From Cryptomeria japonica (lineage: Eukaryota > Streptophyta > Pinopsida > Cupressales > Cupressaceae), in contig NC_081412.1 in the NCBI RefSeq assembly GCF_030272615.1, positions 143,242,247 through 143,306,246 on the forward strand: 64,000 bases of DNA, given 5' to 3'. The position numbers were made by a program, and so were the translations under genes. Under the pieces are notes generated by a model. The model saw only the letters and a program-made list of their open reading frames with translations. It was not told the DNA's origin and made no database searches. This document shows positions 34,936 through 44,466 of the stretch, piece after piece. Every line of letters starts with the position of its first letter. Position 1 is the stretch's first letter.

Positions 34936-36525
34936 GATCAATTTTAGCAATTAATTTTGTCTTATTATTTAGCATATAGTGTCATAGTTTCTATGTGCTA
35001 AACACTAATGCCAAACATTCTCTTTCAATGGGGGTGTAATTGAGTTCATATCCTACCAACGTCCGATTGATGTATTAAATGGCGTGTTCCTTCCCTTGTT
35101 CATTTGTTTGCGCCAATAATGCCCCCAATGCCATTGCAATAGCACATATATACAAAATAAGGGGTTTTTCAGGAGCAGGAGGCATCAATACGGGAGGTGA
35201 TGCTAGATATTATTTTAATTTCTCAAAGGCTTTTTGACATAGGCAATCCCTTTAAATTTTGTGTCTTTACGCAACAAGTGTGCAAATGGATGGCACTTGT
35301 CTGCTAGTTGTGAAATGAAATGCCTAACAGACTGGAGTTTTCCCTGGAGACTGCATAGTTGTCTGAGAGTTTTTGGCGGAGGCATTTCCATAATATCTTT
35401 TACCTTTGCAATATCAACCTCAATGCCTCTGCAGGAAACAATGAATCCCAGTAGTTTTCCCGATGCGACGCCAAACACACGGTTTTTGGGATTTAGGCAC
35501 AGCTTGTATTTTTCCAATCTTTTGAAGATCTGTTTTAGAATGGGGATGTGTTCTTGTCTTGTCTTGGATTTTCCTAGCAAATCATCCACGTAGTCCTCCA
35601 TAATTTTGTGCAAGAGGTCATGAAAAATTGTTGTCATTTCCCATTGATACGTAGCTCCAACATTTTTAAGGCCAAAAGGCATGACCTGGTAACAGAAGGT
35701 ACCCCATGGTGTTGTGAATGCAATTTTATGCTGATCTTCATCTGCTATCCTGATTTGGTTGTATCCAGAAAACCCATCCATTAGCAATAAAATTTCATGT
35801 CCTAATGTAAGGTCCACAATCATGTCTATATTGGGGAGCGGGAAATCATCTTTAGGACAAGCTATATTTAGATCTCGGAAATCTATGCAGATGTGGATGC
35901 CCCCAGCAAGTTTGCTGACAGGTACAATGTTGGAGACCCATTTAGCATAATCTATTGGTTTGATAAATTATGCGTCTAACAACTTTTGGAGTTCCGCCTT
36001 GACTAGGAGTGCAATATGTGGGTGCATTTTGTGCAATTTTTGTTTTATAGGTTTTGCATCTGGGTGGACGGTGAGATTGTGAACCACCAAGGCAGGGTCC
36101 AACCCTGGCATATCGGAATAGGACCATGCAAAATTGCTTTTTACCTCTGTAAGGAAGTTGATGAAGTCTTGTTTCTCTATTTCTATGAGGGATTTGGCAA
36201 TGAGCACATTTTTTGGAATGACCTCGATGCCCATGTTGATGCTATTTGTTTCTTCTATCAACAAATTTGTTTTGTCTAGTGGAAGGTAACCAATGGTAGG
36301 GAGGTCAAATCCCTCATCATCAAGTGCCTTTTCCAGGTTTTCACTTTCAGATATGCCCTTTGTTTTTATTTCTTGTTCATCCAAAGGCGCCTCAGGGAGG
36401 TTTTTACCTAGGGAATCATATCTTTTTCTTTTATTATCTTTTTTGTGGCTAAGGGCATTGACTTGACTACTAAAGTATCCCTTTTTGTGTAGTTTAATAC
36501 CCTCGATTCTGCCACAATCTTCCAT
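34936..36525 (-). pseudogene. Tat reverse transcriptase and first RNase H
   Basis: PVSKLAGGIHICIDFRDLN, then ACPKDDFPLPNID, GFSGYNQIRIADEDQHKIAF, TPWGTFCYQVMPFGLKN and the catalytic YVDD (MEDYVDDLLGK, near 35590) are intact. A TAA near 35970 breaks LLDA/FIKP. After HLLRKDTKFKG a one-base loss near 35232 shifts the frame through the degenerate gypsy RNase H (IAMALGALLAQTNEQGKEHA, YTPIERECLALVF), restored by an extra A near 34935. Confidence 0.88.
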
Positions 36526-36753
36526 ATTTTGCGCTGTTAGGAGAGCAATCTGAGCATTATCGTTGACACATATATCTAAAGTGGGTTTGTCTCGTTGGCC
36601 CTAGTCAATGAGTTCAGGATGGACAAGATGTAGCTCATGTGAAGTGGGAGGGGTTATGGGGATGATGGTATTGATGTAAGCATCCAAAAAGATATCTTTC
36701 TCATATTCATAAGGCATTTCATGGAATTCCTCTTCGTCAGCGCTTTCAATATC

Positions 36754-37239
36754 CTAAGAAGGATGAGAAGGGGCACCAACGATAGTAATCTTAGGCACCG
36801 AGGTGTACCCCAAGCCTCTGTTGTATCTGTAGGAGATAGGATTTATGGGTGTTTTTCTTCCTTTCTCCTCTGGTCCCAGGCCGTGTCCTTTGTAACCCAT
36901 TTTTTCAACTATGGCAAATGCTTTTGGGTACATTTCTTTGGATATTCTTGTTGGATCTTCATCTTCTTCCTGGTACAGCCATGAAGAGATATCTACTTCG
37001 AGGCTCTCGTTATCAAGTGGGCCCCATTGCTGGAAGGTGGTGTTTTGGCATTGCATGACTGGTTTTGGGTCCTTTTTTATCTCTTTTGGTTTGCCAAATG
37101 ACTTAGGAGAGAGAGGGAGGTTGCCTATTAATAAGACGTCCTCCAATTTGTATTCTCCACAGCCATTGTCCAAGATCTTGATTTGATTATCTCGTTGGGA
37201 ATATGTGGAGGCAACATTTGATGTGTCAGATGGAGGCAT
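36754..37239 (-). pseudogene. Tat G-patch domain between protease and RT
   Basis: AIVEKMGYKGHGLGPEEKGR followed by PINPISYRYNRGLGYTS has the Gly spacing of a G-patch (GYKGHGLG). G-patch modules occur at this place in some Tat elements and are thought to bind nucleic acid or tune protease or RT. Bounded by stops at 37365 and 36756. Confidence 0.75.
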
Positions 37240-37362
37240 TGGTGAGGGTCTATTTAGTGGGCAATGATACAGATGCTTCCCCTCTAATAGTTTGCAATAT
37301 TGAAAAGGTTGGGGATCACCTTTGATAGTGATCTCTCTTCCGTTATAAGGGAATTTGATGCA

Positions 37363-37869
37363 TTAGTGATAGGTGGAGGGTATGGCCTGCAAGGAATGAA
37401 TCCATGGCCTCCCGAGGAGAATGTTGTAGGGGAGATCAAGATCTAGTACTTGGCAAGGGGTTTCAATTATAATGGGGCCCACTTGAAGAGGTAAGGTGAC
37501 CACGCCCTTTGAAATTCTTTCTGCATCATCATATGCCTTTATTGTGATCCTTCCTGATGTGTCTATCAGATCCTCAGAAAGTCCCAATTATTTAATTAAT
37601 TTGTATGTACATAGATTAAGCCTGGATCCACCGTCTATTAGGATACGTTTGACCTTGTTCTTGTGGATGAGAGCTTCGATATGCAAAGGTTTGTTATGGT
37701 CTTCATCTGCGGGAGCATCTTTGGAGTTAAATACAATGTGCTGTTGGGCAACAAGGTTTCCAATGAGGGCTTGGAATTGGGTGGCGTTGATGTTATCTAG
37801 AACGCGTGATTGGAGAAGGGCTTGTTCCAAAATTTCTTTATGGACCGGGGAGGTCTTGAGAAGTTCCAA
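37363..37869 (-). pseudogene. Tat aspartic protease
   Basis: RILIDGGSRLNLCTYKLIK holds the DGG(S) active site of gypsy proteases, and NILLGRPWIHSLQAIPSTYH is the conserved C-terminal GRPW block. Interrupted by TAA at 37590-37588. It processed Gag-Pol. Confidence 0.85.
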
Positions 37870-37884
37870 AATGGAGATCTACGC

Positions 37885-40185
37885 GGGTTTCTTCCCAAGT
37901 TGATCAAGGAAGTCATATCGGCAAGTAGAATACATGGGTGGGGGGTTTGGTGGGGGAGGAACTCCTTGGATGGTGACTCTTCCTTGGCGTGTAGTTGCAT
38001 TGTAGTCATTCTAGAAATGGGAGGTGGAAGGCATGGCGCCTTGAATGACTATCCTAGCAGGATTTGGTCTGCTTTGGGAAGAAGGAGAATTGACTCCTTG
38101 GATGGTTATGACATTGACATGATTGTCTATAGGTTCAATGTGACCTACTAAAAAATTAAAACCGGTTATGCGATTTGCGTAGTCATAACCCATTGCGTTA
38201 GATGATGAGTCTTTTCCTTTATCATGATTCAGGAAGGGTTCCTGGTACATTTTGAGTTTGTCATTATTATTACTAGGTTTTGCATTTGCTATCTCAATCT
38301 CACCTCTATCAATGAGATCTTGTATGTAGATCTTCAGTTTCATACACTTTCATGTATCATGTCCCTTGATATGATGGTATTCACAATACTCATTTTCATT
38401 ATACCATCTTGGTTTAGGTTGATTGGGGTCAAATGGGCAAGTGATTGGAAAAACCACTTTACCTACTTGGACAAGTTTTTGAAACACCACTTCAATAGGC
38501 TCAGCCAGAGGAGTGAAATCTCTTGGAATCTTGTTATTCGATCGGGGTGGTCATCCTTGGATTGAGACATTGGTGTGATGTTTCTGGGATTGATTTTGGT
38601 TGTTGAATTGATGATTGTTGGTGGTGGATTTTGGGGGAGCGGCCATGGTTTGGACCCGCTTTGCATCAGTTACACCATCATTGACCACATTTTTGTTTTT
38701 GGACCAGAATTTTGGCTTGTCGTTATAATAAGAGGAAGAACTTTGTGTTGATTTCTGGTAATGTTTCAAGGTTCCTTCTTGCAACAAGGCACATTTGAGG
38801 GCGAGGCCCTTATCTGTCAATTTTTGGAAGGATTTGATACATTGAGATATTAAAGGTCTTGAAAGTTCAGGCACCAAGTTCTTTTGGAATAGGTCAATTT
38901 GATGTTGTTCTAGCATGTCCCACTGGAATTTCTTGATAAGATGTTGCCATCTTTGTAGGAAATTGGCGAAGGTTTCTCCAGGCCTTTATTTTGCATTACA
39001 TAAGTCCATCATAGAAACATCATTACCCATGTTGTATGCATAGTGGGCCACAAATTTTTTTGCCAATTCTGGAAAAGAGACAATGAAACCTCGTGGTAAA
39101 GATGAGAACCATGCCAAGGCGTCTCACGTGAGACTTTTGGGAAAGAGTCTGCGAAGATAAAGGTCACTATAGGAGACTTCTTGGCATAAGATGTGGAATT
39201 CTCGAACATGATTGTGGGGGTCTCCTTTGCCTTCATACTTGGTGAATTTAGGAATCTCAAATCCCGGGGGATATGGTGCAACTGATATAGATGGGTCATA
39301 AGGACAAGGGCAAAACTCTTCAAACGAGTAATTTTTCCTTTTATTAGTCCTTTGTTTCATGTCCTTGATGATATTCTTCATGTCTTGAATTTCCTTGATG
39401 AGGTCTTGTTGTGGACTTTGATATTGATGAATTGTATTTGCCCCAAGAATTGGATGAACCAAAGAAGGTGCACCACCACCAATATATTGATATGATGAGG
39501 AGGTGGGAATGTGGGATGCGATGACCGATGTCGCTGGGGTTTGAGGGACAGTTGGTTGTGGTCCGCCAACTGTTGTGACAGGATTGAATACAGCCTGGAT
39601 AAAATTTGCGACATTGTTTGGAGGAAGGGAAGTTTGTGGAATAGAAATTTGTGGTTGAATAGAAGGAGGTGGTATAGAAGTTTGTTGGAGAATGGATGAG
39701 ATCGGATTTGATAGTGGTATGGATGGTAAGGAGGAAGGTGGGATGGAGACCATAGTGGGAGGTACCGTGGGTGGCATTGATTGAGCCTGGATGATTGATG
39801 GGGCTGCAATTGATTGAGTTTGAATAGTAGGTGCAGCACGTTGTGTGGGAGCGAGGTCTCCTTGTGGTTGTTGGGTGAGAGTGGATCTATTAAATTCAGG
39901 CAGAAGTTGAGCTCCATGTTCAAGGAGAGTTTTCAAAAGTGTAGTAGGATTATATTTAATAAACTTTTCCATCATCTCTTGGTTATAAGAATCCGCTAGG
40001 AAAGTTTGCACTTTCAAACAAAGTTCATCTTGGTTAACCATGTCAAGATTTTGACTTTGATCTTGATCGCTAGGTTGCCCACTTTGTGTATGATCTTGTG
40101 TGGGATCTTCATATAGGACACCAATGTCTAGCATGCCATATTGTTGTTCAGCCATCTTTTTCATTTGGGATCGAGTTGTGACCAT
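37885..40185 (-). pseudogene. Tat Gag region
   Basis: A Pro/Gln/Ser-rich N-terminal part (residues about 90-230) precedes the retrotransposon Gag domain: GFEIPKFTKYEGKGDPHNHV, ALAWFSSLP and RPGETFANFLQRWQHL. A degenerate CCHC-like segment (CEYHHIKGHDT, near 38360) follows. Stops at 39126-39124, near 38990, at 38553-38551, near 38349 and at 38013-38011. It formed the particle core and bound the genomic RNA. Confidence 0.82.
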
Positions 40186-40219
40186 ACACGATATTTGTGA
40201 TAAAAAGACTTAGGAAAAA

Positions 40220-40447
40220 TGTGATGAAAGGATTTAAGAAATTTGTGATGAAAGGATTTAAGAAATTTGAGGATGAAAGGACTTAAGAAATTTGTGATGA
40301 AAGGATTTAAGAAATTTGAGGATGAAAAGACTTGAGAAATTTGTGATGAAAGGATTTGAGAAATTTCAGGATGAAAAGACTTGAGAAATTTGTGATGAAA
40401 GGATTTAAGAAAATTGAGGATGAAAGGATTTAAGAAATTTGAGGATG
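40220..40447. repeat. 24/25-bp tandem repeat beside the Tat gag start
   Basis: About nine units of GATGAAAGGATTTAAGAAAT type, alternating TGTGATGAAAGG and GAGGATGAAAGG beginnings. It lies 35 bp upstream of the gag ATG on the transcript, so in the 3' end of the leader. Confidence 0.85.
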
Positions 40448-42962
40448 ATTGATGAAGAAGGTATGGTAGTGATGGTTTAAAAGAAACTTGATATCTAGGT
40501 TGCCTTTGGTATGAATATGACTTAATGGAGGATCAATTTGAATGGCAAGTTGTATGAAGGGATATGACCACCCTGATTTGGACAATAATAGGTGTTTCAA
40601 AGGACAAACTTGAATGTTGATGGAGATGATGGACTCTTAGCTTCTCTCTTAAGCTTATGAAAAATGGGACAGACAGAGTTTTGACGCAATTTTGGACTTT
40701 ATGTGGGTAATGACTTGGACAATTGTTTGTGTCTTGACAAATGTTTTTGCAAAGTGTTTGGGGATAGTGATGTGTTTTTAGTCTACTCTTGGCAAGTATG
40801 TATCAAACAAAGAAAACACAGTGATCAAATGCATATTATATCAAAGACACTCATGCTCATATACAACATTCTTAAGGCTAGCAAGGACAATAGTCATTGA
40901 ATCCCAATTGGTTTCCCATCTACGCTTACCCAGAGCGGACACTTAGATGCTTGACCCCACTAGCTCCCCTCCATGACACTCACTTCTCGGGGCAGCCAAG
41001 CATCAATTCCCATGAAAACTCCTCATGGCGAACTTTGTGTCTCTACTAAGGGCCGTAACAATATGGGCCATTACAGATGTCCAACCTCCTGCACCAATGA
41101 CTAGAAGGTTTTTGGCCATTATGAACAAGGTGTTTAGTAAGTCTTCCCATTAGGAGCTACCCTTCGAAGTTGCGCAAGCGCAATTGAGGCCTATAGCCCA
41201 ATGAAGCACCAAGAACTTAGTAGTCACGCAAGCATGATTGAGATCTCTAGGATCCTACTAAGCACCCAATGTGAGAGTGAACTCTCATATAGCCCCAACC
41301 ATTAACCCTTTCGTAGTCAATGGCCTATTTATTATAGTGAGTTGGGAACCCCAGGTCCGAGTGTACTCACTTGGGTCGTTCCCCTCTTACCTTCTCAAAG
41401 AGCAAGTTGGGAGGGCAAGCCCGCTAGAGACAAACACACAATCAAACAAGAAAAGGTTGGAGGGTCTGGATTTCTGATCGTCTAGTAAGACGAGAGCATA
41501 CTTTCCTACCTTTACGCATTTCTTAAAGACACATAAGACAATGGTTCATTCCATTTTAATTAATATCTAGGTGCCTAATTTAAATAAATGCACAATATTT
41601 GGTTGAATCAGCTAGGCAACCTGCAAAACCACTTGATTAGTAGTTTGAAAAATGGAGTCTTAAAAAAGCGTCCTGCAAAACAACTTGATTAGTAGTTTGG
41701 AAAAACAGAGTCTTCAACAAGCATCCTGCAAAACAACAAAATGACCAAAAATATTAATTTTATTTTTATTTTTTGGGAATGAATAGAAAAACATGAATAA
41801 AAACTTTTTTACTAATGACAAATGTGCATTTGAAGAAAGCTTTGGTAGGTAAATGGGGTTTGACTAGGTTTTTGCCACTTTCCAAGGGATAGGCAAGCGA
41901 AAAATGGGGATTTTGGAGGAGAGATGAAGGAATGGGAAAATTTGTTCAAGAGGGACAAAGAAGCAAAAGTTGGAGATGGATAATATGAGAAAAATTTGGA
42001 GGTGGTTGGATAAAAGGGGAAGGAGTTATGACAAACCCTAAAAATAGAGAAATATGGGATTTTGGGCTTCAAAAAGTGGATTTTTGGGATAAGGCCTCCA
42101 AGGAAGGAAATGTGGAAAATGACAATGCGGAGAATCTGGTGAAGTTTGGAGGAAAATGGAGTCGAGATAAAGAAGATATGGTGAAAAAATGGAAATTTTT
42201 TTACTCAACCTTAGATTTGACAGAGCAGACAAAAACCCTAGATTTAACAGAGCAAAAACCTTAAATTTAATAGAATAAAAAAAATGTCAAAGGTTCGGAT
42301 TTCTGATTGTCTAGATAGACAAGAGAATAATCTCCTACTTTCACACTTTCCTGCGGTCAGACAGATTATATTTAAATAGAGCAGATAACATAAAATGAAA
42401 AAAAAGAAATGCAGACTACAGTTAGCGCTTAAAAATTTCAGACAAATTAACAGAGCAGACAGTAGCACTAAATAGATAGAAAAGTGTCAAAGGTTCGGAT
42501 TTCTGATTGTCTAGATAGACAAGAGCATACTCTCCTATTTTCACACTTTCCTGCGGTCAGAGCATACAGTCACGCTAAACAGAATAGAAAAGTGAAAAGT
42601 CTGGATTTCTAATTGTCTATATAGACAAGAGCATACTCTCCTACTTTCACACAGATTATAATTAAACAGAGCAGATAATAAAGCAAATAACAGATCGGAT
42701 AACAAGAATCCAAATTCCCACAAAAACGCTTGCGCTAATCGCAGAGCTATCATGCTGAAACTGAAACAGAAATAGAAAAAGAACATAAACAAAAATGCAA
42801 CAGAAACAGAAAAGAAGTTGTTGCACCGAAATACAGAGCCGCTATTCTGGAACCTGCAAAATTTTTTTTTTTTTTTTTTGCAGTCACGCTATTTTGGAAC
42901 CTGTGTCTCACAACTCACAAAAACATAAAAAGAAACATTGGTTCTTAGGGATGTGGGTCCCA
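40448..42962. other. Tat 5' leader, non-coding
   Basis: A 2.5-kb stretch between primer site and gag without protein-like frames. It contains a 52-53 bp repeat at 41620-41740 (CCTGCAAAAC at 41620, 41672 and 41725), four hairpin modules (41455-42665) and a run of about 20 T at 42861-42880. Long structured leaders are common in Tat elements and would include dimerisation and packaging signals. Confidence 0.65.
41455..42665. repeat. Four dispersed hairpin modules in the Tat leader
   Basis: A module of about 70 bp (GGATTTCTGATTGTCTAG, TAGACAAGAGCATACTCTCC, CTACTTTCACA) recurs at about 41462, 42295, 42495 and 42600. Its centre is an inverted repeat: CGTCTAGTAAGACG at 41479-41492, TTGTCTAGATAGACAA at 42307-42322 and 42507-42522, and TTGTCTATATAGACAA at 42613-42628. 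The first copy keeps pairing through paired changes, which favours a selected stem. Confidence 0.75.
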
Positions 42963-42977
42963 CCGGGCATGCCAAAA
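42963..42977 (-). promoter_or_regulatory. Primer binding site of the Tat element
   Basis: Next to the LTR edge the minus strand reads TTTTGGCATGCCCGG. TGG complements a tRNA CCA end, and the following bases would pair with an acceptor stem. It is not the initiator-Met site. I cannot name the tRNA from sequence alone. Confidence 0.65.
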
Positions 42978-44054
42978 TGAAGAGGGCAAAATAGATTTGA
43001 AGGTTAAATGATCAAAACATAACGAAATAAACATGTAGAATGCTAAAATATCATTAAAAGACCATTTCACCTTGTTATTTTACCTTCTCCTTCGGATTGA
43101 GCTTGATGAAGTGAAGGCACCCCTTGATAATGCTCCACTTGATGTGCTCCTTTGATTGTTGGATGTGAATGGCTCTCTAATGTTGTGCACAAATGGAATG
43201 GATTTGAAAATTGATAAGAATGAGATGATCAAGTTTCAAAGATGATTTCCTAGGCTCAAAAGGGCAGCATAAACTTACTAGATTTCAAGATGTTTTGAAT
43301 GAAGGGAGGGAGCCCTATTTTATAGGAAGAGAGGAAAACGGATGGCTAGGATGAATTCGAGATGAAGGGCTAAGATTTACTTGTGAGCTCACACAAGGTC
43401 CAAGAGAGGGTGTGGAGACCAAGAAATATGCCTTAAAGGCATTTCGTATCTCCACACTCCACAAGATGCATTGGATGAATTAAAAATTCTCCAAAAAAGG
43501 ATATCATGGGGATTGGAGGAATAAAAAGGAATTAAAAATTCCTTGGGAGAGGGGATGCCTAGAGGAATGTGTGATTTCAAAAATCTTACATTCACCTAGG
43601 AAAAGAGCATTTACAGCTAGTCGCTGGATGAAAAAGACAAAGAGTTGACTTTGTGGCTAATCATGATGATTAACCATGAACGACTCATTAGGAGGGGGAT
43701 TAGAGGAAATGTTAGGTGGGATTAATATGTGTAGGAGAATTTAACTAGGAGAGAGAATGAGTGGAGGGAATAAAAAATTAGAAGAATAATGTTAAGTGAG
43801 TTTAGGGAGTTTCTAGAAGAATGAATTAAGAAGATGATTTGAAATTAATTAGCTAAGAGGAAGATTTGTGAGGATTTGATTTTTTCAGAAGAATAAAGAA
43901 AGGGATTTATTTATTAAATAAATCAATCATATGCTATAGTGACAATATTAATTATATTTAATTAATATTGAGAGGAATTTGAATTAATATAATTAATTAA
44001 TTAATTATGTGAGGAACTAAAAATAATTAAAATAATTATTTTTAAGTGTCTACA
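42978..44054 (-). mobile_element. 5' LTR of the Tat element
   Basis: Plus strand TGAAGAGGGC to GTCTACA. TATA (minus) at 43324-43317. Partner of 29898-30977. Confidence 0.92.
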
Positions 44055-44351
44055 GGTTGGAACAATAATACCGGTTGGAGTTAAACATATAAACTGTTTA
44101 TCCTTTGATGCTCCTCTGATAATCTCCGTTGGTTCTTCAGGTAGATGCCGAGTTATGTATATCCACTGATTGTCTCCATGTATATACTGGTTGTCACCAC
44201 AGACTGGTTAGATATAAACCTCTAGTATATCAGTTGTAGTATAAACAACTTTCAAGTCACACTGGTAGACAATATGAACATATGTGTGTATGTGTTTCAT
44301 CAATGACAACATATGATGAAGTTATTCATTACAATCATCATCAAGCCAACA
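44055..44351 (-). mobile_element. N2 LTR2, right part
   Basis: Continues the LTR interrupted at 29897, starting with the target-duplication copy GGTTG, to CCAACA at 44351 with the polypurine tract beside it. Just inside, a CATATA hexamer run at 44432-44466 has grown relative to the same place in unit 1. Confidence 0.85.
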
Positions 44352-44434
44352 ATCTCCCCCTTTGTCATTGATGGCAACACTTAGAAAATTTTACAGTAAC
44401 ACTACTAAGTGTGCTTAAAACAAAAAATGTATAC

Positions 44435-44466
<32 letters not shown>

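Larger units (their letters stand above)
32968..40185 (-). pseudogene. Tat gag-pol polyprotein frame
   Basis: ATG 40185 (MVTTRSQMKKMAEQQYGMLD) to TAG 32970-32968 spans 2406 codons. All recognisable domains keep this one frame, except a 300-bp window between two compensating single-base indels (near 35232 and 34935). About 15-20 in-frame stops break it, among them TGA 39126, TGA 38553, TAG 38013, TAA 37590, TAA 37365, TAG 36756, TAG 36603 and TAG 33831. Several sit on conserved residues: Gln of TYHQC at 37365, Gln of PFSQWG at 33831, Arg of CRYGIP near 33710 and Trp of DWHLK near 33465. All these are C-to-T or G-to-A changes. The element encoded a single Gag-Pol precursor without ribosomal frameshifting, as expected for this lineage. 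Confidence 0.9.
29898..44054 (-). mobile_element. Complete Tat-lineage Ty3/gypsy element, 14.2 kb
   Basis: LTRs of 1080 bp (29898-30977) and 1077 bp (42978-44054) bound one long gag-pol frame on the minus strand. A 2.8-kb leader carries repeats, and a 2-kb 3' region holds a large tandem repeat. Order is gag, protease, G-patch, RT, RNase H, second (archaeal-type) RNase H, integrase; the double RNase H marks the Tat lineage (Ogre/Retand/Grande kin). The target duplication is GGTTG/AGTTG. Hand comparison of the first 210 bp of the two LTRs gives about 15 differences, mostly transitions, so it is not a recent insertion. No extra ORF like the PMD one is present here. Confidence 0.92.

Noticed and set aside
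40186-42962. A captured gene in the long Tat leader
   Set aside because: Frames are short, overlap repeats, and none has a recognisable domain.
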